In this document: positions 47,548 to 56,908 of the stretch, one piece after another | Numbering within the stretch: position 1 is the stretch's first letter | How the letters are laid out: each line of letters opens with the position of its first letter | Source of the DNA: Rhodoblastus sp963713695 | GTDB taxonomy: Bacteria; Pseudomonadota; Alphaproteobacteria; Rhizobiales; Beijerinckiaceae | Assembly: GCA_963713695.1 (NCBI GenBank) | Contig: CAVQMU010000010.1 | Span: forward strand, 719,120-783,119 | Length of the DNA: 64,000 nt | Direction: 5' to 3' | Notes under the pieces: generated by a model | Told to the model about the DNA's origin: nothing | Seen by the model: the letters and a program-made list of their open reading frames with translations, nothing else | The model's database searches: none | Program-made: the position numbers and the translations under genes

Positions 47548-48672
47548 TTAATTGCCGCCAGCGTTGGCGAGCGCGAGAGACTCCGTGGCGCCGTCGCGCG
47601 CTTTCAGGCGGCGCAGCAAATGCCGGCCGAGTTCGATCATCGGCCTTTCAACCATGTGATAGACCAGCGCCGAAATTGGCAGGGTCAGCGCGACCGCGAG
47701 CAGCAGGGTGACGCTGATTGGCCAGCCCGCGGGGAGGAGCGGGTGCAGGCGCTCGGCGCCTTCCTGTCCGAGCGGTCCGAACAGGTAGATGGAATAGCTG
47801 ATCTGTCCGAGATAGATCGCGACGGGCGCGGCGACCTTGATCCGCGTCGTGAAGAGCATGAAGATGGCGAGGGCGATGAAATAGGTGTCGGCGTAGCGAT
47901 ACCAGGTTTCGTGTTCTCCAAGATCGCGCGAATAGGCGAGAATGCAGATCGGCAGCACGGCGGCGAAGAGCAGCGCCGTGAGCCACGCGACGATCCTGCG
48001 CGCTTCCGCAAGTTTTTCGACTGTGGCGCGTCTCCACAGAAAGCCCCAGAACATGATGGACAGCGCGAGGGGCAGCGCGACGGGTATCTTGCGCTCGTAA
48101 TGCCAGCGGGCCGCGGCCAGCGTCAGGGCGGCGACAAGCAGGATCGCCGAGGTCCAGGCGATCTGCCGGCAGGAGCGCAAGAATCCGAAAGCGAAAAGCG
48201 CCGCGCAGATCGCATAGAAGATGAGTTCGATCTGCAAGGTCCAGAAAAGTTCGATGACGTTTTGGACGCCGATGAATTGTTGCAGCATCGTCAGATTGAC
48301 GAGAATTCGCTCAAGCGGCGTCGCTTCGCCGCGGGCGAGCCAGAGAAAGGCGACCCAGATGAAAATGCTGATCCAGTAGGCGGGGTAGAGGCGGAAAAAC
48401 CGGGTGATCGCGAAGTCGCGCAGCGGCGTCCTCGAAGGCTTGAAGAGCGAATAGGGGATCACGAAGCCCGAAACGGCGAAAAAGAGCGTGACGGCGATCT
48501 TGCCGACATCGGAAAATTCGGTGAACAGGCTGACGACGCCGCGCTCGATCGGATTGGCGATTTCGCCGGCGAGCCGGTAATGATTGGCGGTGTGATAATA
48601 GACCACCGCCATGGCCGCGAATCCGCGCAGGCAATCGACGTAGCCAAGTCTTTTGTCAGCGGGCCTATCCAT
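47548..48672 (-). CDS. Acyltransferase 3 family membrane O-acyltransferase
   Basis: 374 residues with ten membrane helices. It has the acyltransferase-3 features: YVDCLRGFAAMAVVYYH near the N-terminus with the catalytic His, SGFVIPYS, FFRLYPAYWISI and LFWTLQIELIFY. It probably puts an acetyl or other acyl group on a surface glycan. It overlaps the O-antigen-ligase-like gene by 8 bases and closes that leftward unit; an AT-rich region follows its stop. Confidence 0.9.
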   Translation of the reverse strand: MDRPADKRLGYVDCLRGFAAMAVVYYHTANHYRLAGEIANPIERGVVSLFTEFSDVGKIAVTLFFAVSGFVIPYSLFKPSRTPLRDFAITRFFRLYPAYWISIFIWVAFLWLARGEATPLERILVNLTMLQQFIGVQNVIELFWTLQIELIFYAICAALFAFGFLRSCRQIAWTSAILLVAALTLAAARWHYERKIPVALPLALSIMFWGFLWRRATVEKLAEARRIVAWLTALLFAAVLPICILAYSRDLGEHETWYRYADTYFIALAIFMLFTTRIKVAAPVAIYLGQISYSIYLFGPLGQEGAERLHPLLPAGWPISVTLLLAVALTLPISALVYHMVERPMIELGRHLLRRLKARDGATESLALANAGGN

Positions 48673-49954
48673 GGCTGGCCTCAAGCGGCGCGAGCGGGGC
48701 GGGCGCATTCGTCGTTCCGTCCTGCCGCCGCAGCCAGCGCTGGCGCGAGGCCTCTATGCCCCAGATTCCGCCGAGCGACAGGAAGAAGAAGCGCCAATGG
48801 TCGAGGTCGATCTGCAAGCCCTGCATGAAGAAGGCGAAGGTCGCGGCGAACAGGATCTGCGACTCCCGCATCCAGGGATGGCGCGTCAGGCATTGGCGGA
48901 AGCCGACGTAGCAGGTCGAGAGCACCAGGAGGATGAAGCTGAATCCGCCAAGCCAGCCGTTGGAGGCGAAGGCGTTGACGTAGGAATTGTGCGGATCGAG
49001 GCCGAAGGTCAGGCGAAAGCGAAGCGGGCCGAAACCGTTGGGGCGCTCCATCAGCATGGGAATGGAGCGGAGCTGATTGCCGAAGCGGCCGTTCGGGGCG
49101 TCGTCATAGTCTTGAGAGACGGTGGCGCGCTGGAAGAAGAAGTCGCGGACGCTTTCAACCGACAGCGCCCCCGCCAGCGCGACGCCGGCAAGGATGAAAA
49201 AGACCGCGGCGCCGCTCAGGATGCGCAGGCGCATTTTTGGCGTGTCGGCGGTCTTGATGAGAAAACCGATGATCATCAGGATCGAGAGGATTGCAGCGCC
49301 CCAGGAGCCGCGCGAGAACGACAGGAACAAAGCGGTGACGATGAGCGCCAGGCTGGGGGCGACAAGCCAGAAATGCCGCATGCGTCCAAGCAGCAGCCGC
49401 TGGACGAGATAGAGCAGGCCGGTGACGAGATAGGTGCCGAGAACGTTCGGGTCCTTGAAGGGCGCCATGGCGCGGCCATGGCTGACCCATTCGTCGTCGG
49501 CGCCGAAGGCGCCGTACCAGGTGGTGACGGCGATGGCGCTGGCGAGAACACAGCTTGCGACATAGCCGGTGAGCATGAGGTCGGTGCGTCGCGTCGTGCG
49601 CTCCGACAGGAAAAGCGCGTAAAACACCCCGGTTGACGTGATGAACAGGGTGTAGACCATGAAATTGGAGGGATCCGGCTCGTCCCAATAGGGGATCAGC
49701 GCGATATAGCCGCCGAGAACCCAGAGCACGATCAGGCCGATGAAGAGCGTGACCGCGCGATGCACGCTGAAGCCGCCAAGCGCCCAAAGCGCGATGGTGA
49801 TGAGGATGAGGAAATCGTAAGGCGAGGGCTCGATGAAAACCACCGATCCGCTGGCGACCGTCAGCCAGAAGAACCAGTCGACCAGCTTGTTGTAATCGAA
49901 GGTTCTTCGCGCAAATCCCTGCGGCGGTTGCGCAGCGAGGCCCAAATCGGTCAC
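48665..49954 (-). CDS. O-antigen ligase/Wzy-like polymerase membrane protein
   Basis: 429 residues with about eleven membrane helices, LFLSFSRGSWGA (a signature motif of the WaaL/Wzy_C superfamily) and the late periplasmic loop with GFGPLRFRLTFGLDPHNSYV containing the conserved His. It would polymerise or ligate lipid-linked repeats. I use the GTG at 49954, which overlaps the TGA of the upstream glycosyltransferase (GTGA). An apparent continuous 781-residue reading with that glycosyltransferase is produced by a one-base shift and is not a true fusion. Confidence 0.87.
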   Translation of the reverse strand: MTDLGLAAQPPQGFARRTFDYNKLVDWFFWLTVASGSVVFIEPSPYDFLILITIALWALGGFSVHRAVTLFIGLIVLWVLGGYIALIPYWDEPDPSNFMVYTLFITSTGVFYALFLSERTTRRTDLMLTGYVASCVLASAIAVTTWYGAFGADDEWVSHGRAMAPFKDPNVLGTYLVTGLLYLVQRLLLGRMRHFWLVAPSLALIVTALFLSFSRGSWGAAILSILMIIGFLIKTADTPKMRLRILSGAAVFFILAGVALAGALSVESVRDFFFQRATVSQDYDDAPNGRFGNQLRSIPMLMERPNGFGPLRFRLTFGLDPHNSYVNAFASNGWLGGFSFILLVLSTCYVGFRQCLTRHPWMRESQILFAATFAFFMQGLQIDLDHWRFFFLSLGGIWGIEASRQRWLRRQDGTTNAPAPLAPLEASHG

Positions 49955-51125
49955 GTCGCCGCCTCCGCAACGACGGGTGGGGCGCCGCGGCAGAACGCCA
50001 GGGTTTCGCGATAGGCGGCCAGGCCTGAAGTCGACCATGACGCCGACATTGAAATTTGCCGCGACATGCCGCGCCAGGAGTTCATGTTCGGCCGCAACGG
50101 CGGCGTCGTCCTTGCCGAGGGCGCAGAGCATGGCCCGGGCCAAAGCCGCGGGATCGTCTCGCGGGATCAGGCGGTCGCGGCAGGGGCCGAAGATTTCCGA
50201 GAGGCCGCCGACATCGGTGGCGATGACGGTCTTGCCGGCGGCGATCGCCTCCATCGCCACATAGGGCAGCGATTCGGCGCGGCTCGGCGCCACCACGATG
50301 CGGCCGAGCGTGAAGGCCTCGCGGGCGTCGAGGGCGCCATAGAAGGCGACGTGGCGGTTGAGATCGTAGTGCTCGACCATCGCGGCGAGGCGTTCGTATT
50401 CGTGCCCCGATCCGACAATGGCGAGGCGCGGCGTCACGGCGCCGGCGGCATGGATCGAGGCGAGCGCCTCTATCAGGGTGTCGATGCCCTTGAAGCTCGA
50501 CAATTCGCCGACATAGAGGAAATCCGCCGCGTCGGGCGCGGCGGCGACGGGCGAGAATTCCTCCGGGCGCAAGCCGTTCTTGGCGACGCGCTGCATTGCC
50601 CCGGTGTTTCCTACCGCTTCCGCGTATTGCCGCGCGATGTAATCGCTTTCAAACAGCAGCAGGTCCGTCCGGCTCTCGACGATGCGTTCGACAACGATGT
50701 AAAGCCAGTGCCCGGGCTGCCGGTGGAAGCTGCCGCCATGCGGCGTATAGACGCGGGCCGCGCGCTTCAGGCCCGGCAAATAGCCGAGCGCCCGCGTGTA
50801 GAGTCCGCCTTTCGAGCCGTGGCCGTGGACGACGTCGGGCTTCAGCCGCAAGGCCTCGGAATAAACTCGCGTCATCGCGGCGAGGTCCGAGAGGTGCGGT
50901 TCGCGTCGCATCGGGAAACGCTTGACGCCAAGTGCGAGCGAAGGCGCAAACAGCGCCAGTTGCCGCGCGGCCTTTTCGCCTCCGGTGGTCGAATTCGGCG
51001 ATGATTCCAACGGCGTGGCCGCGCGCAGCCTGCTCGCGGGCCACGTCCATGACGTGGCGGAACAGGCCGCCGACGGGCGCCCTCAGCACGTGGAGGATGC
51101 GCAAGCTTCGCTCAGGAGAATCCAT
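49951..51125 (-). CDS. GT4-type glycosyltransferase with two frameshifts
   Basis: Restored length 390 residues. The N-terminal ILHVLRAPVGGLFRHVMDVA and VHGHGSKGGLYTR form the acceptor domain; the donor domain has FLYVGELSSFKGIDTLIEAL, LAIVGSGHEYERL and PYVAMEAIAAGKTVIATDVG. One extra base near 51000 splits IIADSTTGGEKAA; another near 50030 (TT) splits VDSGLAAYRETLAF from the rest. The correct stop is TGA at 49951-49953, shared with the start of the ligase gene. It is preceded by the phosphosugar transferase gene and read with it. Confidence 0.84.
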
Positions 51126-51235
51126 TTTTCCCGCAAATCCGAAAACCCTAGTTTTTTAAACGGCAAAAATTAATAAATCGGGTCGGACGACGGTCGAAGT
51201 CCGATCCAATGCGACGCCTTTCGACGCGTTTTTCG

Positions 51236-52690
51236 TTAATAGACGTTGGAGTTGCGCAGCAGCGCGAGGGGGGTCAGCAGCAGGATGTATATGTCGAGCA
51301 GGACGGACCAGTTCTCGATATAGTCAAGATCGAATTCGACGCGCCGCTGGATCTTTTCGAACGTGTCGGTCTCGCCGCGCCAGCCGTTGACCTGCGCCCA
51401 TCCGGTGACCCCGGGCTTGACGCGATGACGGGCGAAATAGCCGTCCACCACCTTGTCGTAATCCCAGTCGGCGGCCTTGGCGTCGACAGCGTGCGGACGA
51501 GGGCCGACGAGCGACAGGTCGCCCCGCAACACGTTGATCAATTGCGGCAATTCGTCGAGCGACGTCTTGCGGATGAAGCGGCCGAACGGCGTCACGCGCG
51601 GATCGTTGCGCGTCACCAGCTTTTGCGCCAGCGGGTCGCATTGATCGACGTAGAGCGAGCGGAATTTCAGGACGGTGATGCGCTCGTTGTTGAATCCGTG
51701 CCGCTGCTGGCGAAACAGCACCGGCCCGCGCGAGGTCAGCCGCACCCCGATCGCCACCGCGAGCAGCACGGGCGAAAGGACGAGCAGCAGGAGCGCCCCG
51801 ACGATGCGGTCGAAGACCGCCTTGAAGGCCACGGCCCCTTCGGACATGGGCTTGTCGAGCACGTCGAACACCGGCACGTTGCCGATGTAGGAATAGGAGC
51901 GCGGGCGAAAGCGCAGGCGATTGGCGTGCGCGGCCAGCCTGATGTCGACCGGCAGCACCCACAATTTGCGCAGCATGGCGAGTATGCGACCCTCGGCGGT
52001 GATCGGCAGGGCGAAGATCACCTGATCGACGCGCACATGCCGGGCGAAGGCGAGGAGATCGTCGATCGTGCCGAGCTTGGGATAGCCGGCGACGACATCG
52101 GGCGTGCGCTCATCGTCGCGGTCATCGAACAGGCCGAGAATGCGCAGGTCGGGGCAGGACTGCCGGGACAGGGCGTTGAGCAGCATTTCAGCCAGCGGGC
52201 CGCCGCCGACGATCACGGCGTAGCGGTCAAGACGGCCGCGCCGCGTCAGCCAGCGCGTCAAAACTCCGGCCGCCGCGCGCGCGACGAACAGCGTCGCAAG
52301 GCCGGTCGCGAACCACAGGCCGAGCCAGCCACGCGAAAACGTCGCTTCGATGCGCAGGAAGAAGGCGATGGACATGGCCGCGAGAACGACCGCGCCCCAG
52401 CACAGGACGATGCGCAGGCCGGTGGCAAGCGGCGCGCGCAGGGAGTCGAGCGAATAAGCGCCGATGGATTGCAGCAGCAGCGACATGCCGAGCGACATGG
52501 CGGGAATGGCCAGGAGGTAACTGGTCTGCATTCCATATTCGGAGGGGACGTGCAGGGCGTGGACCAGGAAGCCGACGCCGACCAGCGCCAGCAATTCGAC
52601 CAGTCGCAGGCCGCCGGTCAGGGCGACGCCCGACAGGCTCGGCTTCAGCTTGTTCTGGACAACGGCTTCCGCCGGCAGGGCATGCAGCAT
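51236..52690 (-). CDS. Undecaprenyl-phosphate glucose phosphotransferase (WcaJ-like initiating enzyme)
   Basis: 484 residues: four N-terminal membrane helices, a CoA-binding-like Rossmann domain (AVIVGGGPLAEMLLNAL, LGLFDDRDDER) and a C-terminal bacterial sugar transferase domain with KAVFDRIVGALLLLVL, KFRSLYVDQCDP, RKTSLDELPQLINVLRGDLS, LVGPRPHA and VKPGVTGWAQVNGWRGET. It starts repeat-unit synthesis by moving a hexose-1-phosphate onto undecaprenyl phosphate at the cytoplasmic membrane. Sugar identity is by family only. Confidence 0.92.
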   Translation of the reverse strand: MLHALPAEAVVQNKLKPSLSGVALTGGLRLVELLALVGVGFLVHALHVPSEYGMQTSYLLAIPAMSLGMSLLLQSIGAYSLDSLRAPLATGLRIVLCWGAVVLAAMSIAFFLRIEATFSRGWLGLWFATGLATLFVARAAAGVLTRWLTRRGRLDRYAVIVGGGPLAEMLLNALSRQSCPDLRILGLFDDRDDERTPDVVAGYPKLGTIDDLLAFARHVRVDQVIFALPITAEGRILAMLRKLWVLPVDIRLAAHANRLRFRPRSYSYIGNVPVFDVLDKPMSEGAVAFKAVFDRIVGALLLLVLSPVLLAVAIGVRLTSRGPVLFRQQRHGFNNERITVLKFRSLYVDQCDPLAQKLVTRNDPRVTPFGRFIRKTSLDELPQLINVLRGDLSLVGPRPHAVDAKAADWDYDKVVDGYFARHRVKPGVTGWAQVNGWRGETDTFEKIQRRVEFDLDYIENWSVLLDIYILLLTPLALLRNSNVY

Positions 52691-52764
52691 AACACCACTC
52701 GACAGGCCCCTGACGCCGCCTTGAAAAAACGGCGGCGCGAACGGGCGTTACCAACCCGCCCATC

Positions 52765-52848
52765 CCGAAAGACAGGCTTTGACTGCCCTGATAATAATCG
52801 ATCATGCCAAGTAAGGAACCGTTAAGACTAAGAAATCCTGTCTTTCGG
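52765..52848. promoter_or_regulatory. 12-bp inverted repeat with 60-bp spacing upstream of the initiating transferase
   Basis: CCGAAAGACAGG at 52765-52776 is repeated exactly, inverted, as CCTGTCTTTCGG at 52837-52848. Both arms lie in the AT-rich 203-base gap between the initiating transferase (start 52690) and the Wza-like gene (stop 52894). The spacing of the centres (72 bp, about seven helical turns) is compatible with a looping operator for a repressor of exopolysaccharide genes. Confidence 0.5.
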
Positions 52849-52893
52849 TTATTTACCTTTATTCAGGAAATTTGGCCTGGCGCCAAAATCTTG

Positions 52894-53460
52894 TCAGAAG
52901 AACCGTTCGTGCACGAAGATCGTGTCGCCGGGCCTGACGGGCTGGGTCACCGGCACGTCGCTGGCGGCGGTGTGGCCGTCCTGCGTGCGGGTCAGTTCGG
53001 CCTGGTCCTTGCGGGCGCGGGGCGTGTAGCCGCCGGCGATCGCCACCGCCGTCTCGACGGTCATGCCGTTGACATAGGGATATTGCCCGGCGGTCTGAAC
53101 TTCGCCGAGCACGAAGAAGGGCCGGTAGGCCTCGACCTCGACGGAAACGCGGGGCTCGCGCACATAGCCGGCGCGCAGCTTCTCCTCGATCTCGCGCGCG
53201 AGTTGCGCCGGCGTGCGGCCGGTGGCCGGCACCAGGCCGATCAAGGGCATGGCGATATGGCCGGAACTGTCGACGTTGAAGGAATTGCTCAGCGAATCCT
53301 GGCCGAACACGATGACGCGCAGGCGGTCGCCGGCTGCGAGCTGATAGGGGGTCGCGTTGTCCTGGAATTCCGGACTGGGCCTGTGCATGCTGGCGCACCC
53401 CTGGAGGGGCGCCGCAAGGGCGATGCAAACACAAAGAAGAATTCGGCGCATTGGCTTCAC
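52894..53460 (-). CDS. Polysaccharide export lipoprotein (Wza/BexD-like)
   Basis: 188 residues. A lipoprotein signal (LLCVCIALAAPLQGC, lipobox LQGC) is followed by a poly-export domain (YQLAAGDRLRVIVFGQDSLS) and a SLBB-like strand block (FFVLGEVQTAGQYPYVNGMTVETAVAIAGG). It forms or contributes to the outer-membrane export channel. It is shorter than full Wza and lacks its C-terminal amphipathic helix. GTG 53460 or ATG 53451 may be the start. It is divergent from the GumC-like gene, with 150 bases between. Confidence 0.9.
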   Translation of the reverse strand: MKPMRRILLCVCIALAAPLQGCASMHRPSPEFQDNATPYQLAAGDRLRVIVFGQDSLSNSFNVDSSGHIAMPLIGLVPATGRTPAQLAREIEEKLRAGYVREPRVSVEVEAYRPFFVLGEVQTAGQYPYVNGMTVETAVAIAGGYTPRARKDQAELTRTQDGHTAASDVPVTQPVRPGDTIFVHERFF

Positions 53461-53610
53461 AACCTGACCAGAAGCGGGCGCCGCGGCATTGCGGCTTTGC
53501 GGGCAAATTATCGGTTCATGGTTAACAAAGCTTTGACCCTTCTCGTCTTGCAGTTAACCCCGCCTCAACCATAACCGGACTATCCTGCGTCCGGGTTGAT
53601 GGAGTTTGTG

Positions 53611-55899
53611 ATGAGCGCGGGCAACTACGATTACGACGCCAGCAGCGGCCGGCAAGAAATCGATCTCGGGGGTATCGGAGCCGCCATAGGGCGCAAGAAG
53701 CGCCTCGTGATCGGCGCGACGCTTGGCGCCGCGGCGGCGGCGCTCGTGTTCTGCACATTGGTCAAGCCGCGCTACATGGCGGAATCGCGCATCATCGTCG
53801 AGAACCAGGAAAGCTATTTCACCCGCTCCGATCCGGATTCCGCGCGAGGCGTGGACTCGCCGGGATTCTTCGATACCGAGGCGGTGAACAGCCAGATCCA
53901 GCTCCTCACCTCGCGCGATCTCGGCCGCAAGGCCGTGCAGATTCTCGGCCTCAAGGGCAATCCCGAATTCGACCCGTCCAGCGGCAATCCCCTCGCGCAG
54001 CTTGCGATCCTGCTCGGCCTCTCCGCCGATCCATCCGCGCAGACGGCCGAAGACCGGGTGCTGATCAATTTCTTCGACCATCTGACGGTCATGTCGCCGA
54101 CCAAGACGCGCGTGCTGCAAGTCGAGTTTTCCGCGCATGACCCGGAGCTGGCGGCGCGCGGCGCCAATGCCGTCGCCGACCTCTACATCGAGCTGAAAAT
54201 GCTCGCCAAGCGCAACGATGCGCATCAGGCGGCGGAATCGCTGAAGCCGCAGATCATCGCGCTCGAGGCGCAGGTCGCCCAGGCCGATTCGAAAGTCGAA
54301 CAGTTCCGCGCCAAGAACGGCCTGTTCGAAATCGATTCCACCACCAAGACGGCGCCGAAACAGCAATTGGGCGAGATCGCGACGAAGCTCGCAGATGCGC
54401 GCTCGGCGCAATCGGAGGCGCAGGCCAAGGCGAGGGGATTGCGCGACCTGTTGCGCCAGGGGCGGCTTGGCGACGCCGGCGAAATATCCAGCAACGATCT
54501 CGTCCGGCGCATCGCCGACCAGCGCGTCATCGTCCGCTCGCAGCTCGCCTCGGAATCGCGCACGCTTCTTCCAGGCCATCCGCGCATCAAGGAGCTCGAG
54601 GCGCAGCTGTCCGACATAGAGACGCAATTGCGCGCGGCGGTCGAAAAGGCGGCGCGCGGCCTCGACAATGACTCGAAGGTCGCGGGCGCGCGGGTCGCCA
54701 ATCTCACGGCTCTGCTCGAGGAGCAGAAAAGCGCCGTGGGCGTCAGCACCGCCGACGAATCGCAATTGCTCGAACTCGAGCGCAACGCCAAGACGCTGAA
54801 GGACCAGCTCGTCAGCCAGGCGGCGAAATACCAGGCGGCGCTGTCGCGCGACAATGCGGATTCCTCGCCGGCCGACGCGCGCATCATTTCGCGCGCCATG
54901 GCGCCGAGCCTGCCGGTTTTCCCAAAAAAGCTGCCGGTCACCATTTTCGCCGCGATCGCCGCGCTGGTTCTGACGATCGGCGGCATCGCCGCTCGTGAAA
55001 TGATGAGCGAAAGCGCGTCCGGCCAGCCGAAGCGGCCGCCGCCGCCGCCGCGTGAAATGGGCGCCGAAGGGCGCGCCGCCGCATCGCGCGCCTCTGCGGG
55101 TTCGGCCGGTCCTGCCGCTTCTGCGGCCGGCGGGATCGCGCGCGCCTCTGACGACGATGGGTCGCCGCTGCTGAGCCGCCTGAAACGCGCCGTCGCCGAT
55201 TACGCCGCGCCGGCAGTCGCTCTCGACGGGGAGACGCAAAAATCCGCCGCGCTCCAACATTCCGCTGCGCCGGACGTCTGGGCGCCGGCGGACTCCTCGA
55301 ATGGTCGCAACGCCGCGCCAACCTCGGCCCGCGGCCTTGTCGGCCGCATCGCGCAGGCGGCGGCGCAGGGCGGCGTCAAGGTGCTGATCGCCAGCGCCGA
55401 GGATTCCGAGCCTTCATGCGCCAGCCTCAAACTGTCGCGCGCACTGGCGCGCGAGGGCAGGGCCGTCCTGGTGCAGATCGACGATTCCGACTTCTATCTG
55501 CGCGACGCGCTCGAACATGCGGCGAGCGGCGCGCCCGAGGAGGGCCAGCCGGGCCTCGCGCAATTGCTCGAAGGCGAGGCCTCGTTCGCCGAAGCCATCT
55601 ATCGCGACGGCGCCACACGCCTGCATATCGTCCAGTCGGGCGGCGCGGTGCAAACCGATTCCGACGATCTGCACATGATTCTCGACGCCTTGCAGGCGAC
55701 GTATGATTTCGTGCTGATCGCCTGCGGGTCGAAAGCTGCGGCGACGCATCTGCCGGCCGAAGCCGCGCTGACGGTGATTTTCGCCGAGGATCGGCGCGCG
55801 CGCGATTTCCTGCACGACGATTTCGAGGCGGCCGGCGCTCGCGCCATCGCCCTCGCCGGACTGGATCCGCAAGGCGAGATCGTCGAGACCGCGGCCTAA
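53611..55899 (+). CDS. GumC/Wzc-like polysaccharide copolymerase with degenerate NTPase domain
   Basis: 762 residues. A Wzz domain with membrane helix 1 (LVIGATLGAAAAALVFCTLV), a periplasmic coiled-coil part (LEAQVAQADSKVEQFRAKN to LLPGHPRIKELEAQL), helix 2 (VTIFAAIAALVLTIGGIA) and a long Pro/Ala-rich cytoplasmic linker. The last 200 residues look like a P-loop fold but lack the Walker A GxxxxGKT/S: the loop reads ASAEDSEPSCASLKL. No tyrosine-rich tail is present. It therefore looks like an inactive relative of BY-kinases that controls chain length with the Wza-like protein. GGAG lies six bases before ATG 53611. Confidence 0.88.
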   Translation: MSAGNYDYDASSGRQEIDLGGIGAAIGRKKRLVIGATLGAAAAALVFCTLVKPRYMAESRIIVENQESYFTRSDPDSARGVDSPGFFDTEAVNSQIQLLTSRDLGRKAVQILGLKGNPEFDPSSGNPLAQLAILLGLSADPSAQTAEDRVLINFFDHLTVMSPTKTRVLQVEFSAHDPELAARGANAVADLYIELKMLAKRNDAHQAAESLKPQIIALEAQVAQADSKVEQFRAKNGLFEIDSTTKTAPKQQLGEIATKLADARSAQSEAQAKARGLRDLLRQGRLGDAGEISSNDLVRRIADQRVIVRSQLASESRTLLPGHPRIKELEAQLSDIETQLRAAVEKAARGLDNDSKVAGARVANLTALLEEQKSAVGVSTADESQLLELERNAKTLKDQLVSQAAKYQAALSRDNADSSPADARIISRAMAPSLPVFPKKLPVTIFAAIAALVLTIGGIAAREMMSESASGQPKRPPPPPREMGAEGRAAASRASAGSAGPAASAAGGIARASDDDGSPLLSRLKRAVADYAAPAVALDGETQKSAALQHSAAPDVWAPADSSNGRNAAPTSARGLVGRIAQAAAQGGVKVLIASAEDSEPSCASLKLSRALAREGRAVLVQIDDSDFYLRDALEHAASGAPEEGQPGLAQLLEGEASFAEAIYRDGATRLHIVQSGGAVQTDSDDLHMILDALQATYDFVLIACGSKAAATHLPAEAALTVIFAEDRRARDFLHDDFEAAGARAIALAGLDPQGEIVETAA

Positions 55900-56588
55900 C
55901 AGGGGCCGAATATGTCTTCGAAGGACCGACGCAGGGCGATGTCGAGGTCGTCCATGCCGACGGGCAGGCCGAGATCGACGAGGCTCGTCACGCCGAGATG
56001 GTTTTCCGCTATGCCGCAAGGCACGATGCCGGAAAAATGCTGGAGGTTCGGCTCGACATTCAGCGCGATGCCGTGGAAGGACACCCAGCGCCGCATCCGC
56101 ACGCCGATCGCCGCGATCTTGTCCTCGGCGACCTCGCCTTTCATCCCCCGCGGCTTTTCCGGCCTTTGCACCCAGACGCCCACGCGGCCCTCGCGGATTT
56201 CGCCGCGGACGTTGAAGTTTTGCAGCGTGGCGATGATCCAGCCTTCCAACGCGGCGACGTAGCAGCGCACATCCTTCTTGCGGCGGTTGAGGTCGAGCAT
56301 GACATAGGCCACCCGCTGGCCCGGGCCATGATAGGTGAACTGGCCGCCGCGCCCGGTCGCATGCACCGGAAAGCGCGAATCGAGCAGGTCCTGCGGTTGC
56401 GCCGAAGTGCCCGCGGTATAAAGCGGCGGATGTTCGACCAGCCAGACCAGCTCCGGCGCGCTCCCCTCGGATATGGCGGCGACGCGCGCCTCCATGAAGG
56501 CGACGGCCTCGTCATAGGGCGTCAATCCCTCGGAAATGCGCCATTCGACAGGCGGCGAGCCGGGGGCGGGGAGGAGGAGATTTGGCAA
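55896..56588 (-). CDS. lipB: Octanoyltransferase LipB
   Basis: 230 residues from a TTG at 56588, the normal LipB length. It transfers octanoyl from ACP to lipoyl domains in the cytoplasm. It has VWLVEHPPLYTAGTSA, ATGRGGQFTYHGPGQ with the RGGxxTYHGPGQ signature, EDKIAAIGVR with the catalytic lysine and FSGIVPCGI with the catalytic cysteine. No ATG is available before MEARVAAI, which would delete part of the fold; the open frame extends upstream into a palindromic repeat and is not coding there. It converges on and overlaps the stop of the copolymerase gene. Confidence 0.88.
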   Translation of the reverse strand: MPNLLLPAPGSPPVEWRISEGLTPYDEAVAFMEARVAAISEGSAPELVWLVEHPPLYTAGTSAQPQDLLDSRFPVHATGRGGQFTYHGPGQRVAYVMLDLNRRKKDVRCYVAALEGWIIATLQNFNVRGEIREGRVGVWVQRPEKPRGMKGEVAEDKIAAIGVRMRRWVSFHGIALNVEPNLQHFSGIVPCGIAENHLGVTSLVDLGLPVGMDDLDIALRRSFEDIFGPC

Positions 56589-56630
56589 GCGGCGCTCTTT
56601 TTGTGGCGTAAAAGTTGAAAGTGGCCGCGC

Positions 56631-56748
56631 CCCTTCTCCCCTTGCGGGAGAAGGTGGATCGCCGAAGGCGAGACGGATGAGGGGGATGCGCCCCAAGTGC
56701 CCCCTCATCCGGCGCTTCGCGCCACCTTCTCCCGCAAGGGGAGAAGGG
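56631..56748. repeat. Large imperfect palindrome of the Rhizobiales intergenic repeat type
   Basis: CCCTTCTCCCCTTGCGGGAG and the following AAGGTGG form one arm from 56631. The other arm, ending at 56748, reads CCACCTTCTCCCGCAAGGGG followed by AGAAGGG. Between them, GGATGAGGGGG pairs with CCCCCTCATCC. The whole forms a long cruciform-like hairpin in the gap between lipB and tRNA-Leu. Sequences of this kind are dispersed in many Rhizobiales genomes. The 56589-56908 gap contains nothing else that I recognise. Confidence 0.85.
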
Positions 56749-56908
56749 AAGCCGCGGCTTCGATCGTGCTTATCGCGCGATGGTCGCGCCGCGTCGAGAA
56801 AAAAGCCGCGCGGAAGATTTGCAGCTGAACAGCTTGCCACGGCGGAAGCGATTTGTTAGACGACGCGCCTACCGATTGTTCGGCCTCGCGCCGCAACGAT
56901 CCTTTCCT

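Noticed and set aside
48665..51010. Apparent glycosyltransferase-ligase fusion of 781 residues
   Set aside because: The other frame encodes a normal glycosyltransferase C-terminus with a stop that overlaps a GTG start of the ligase, so the fusion results from a one-base shift.
51209..52825. 538-codon plus-strand open frame opposite the initiating transferase
   Set aside because: Same reason: antisense composition, no recognisable domain.
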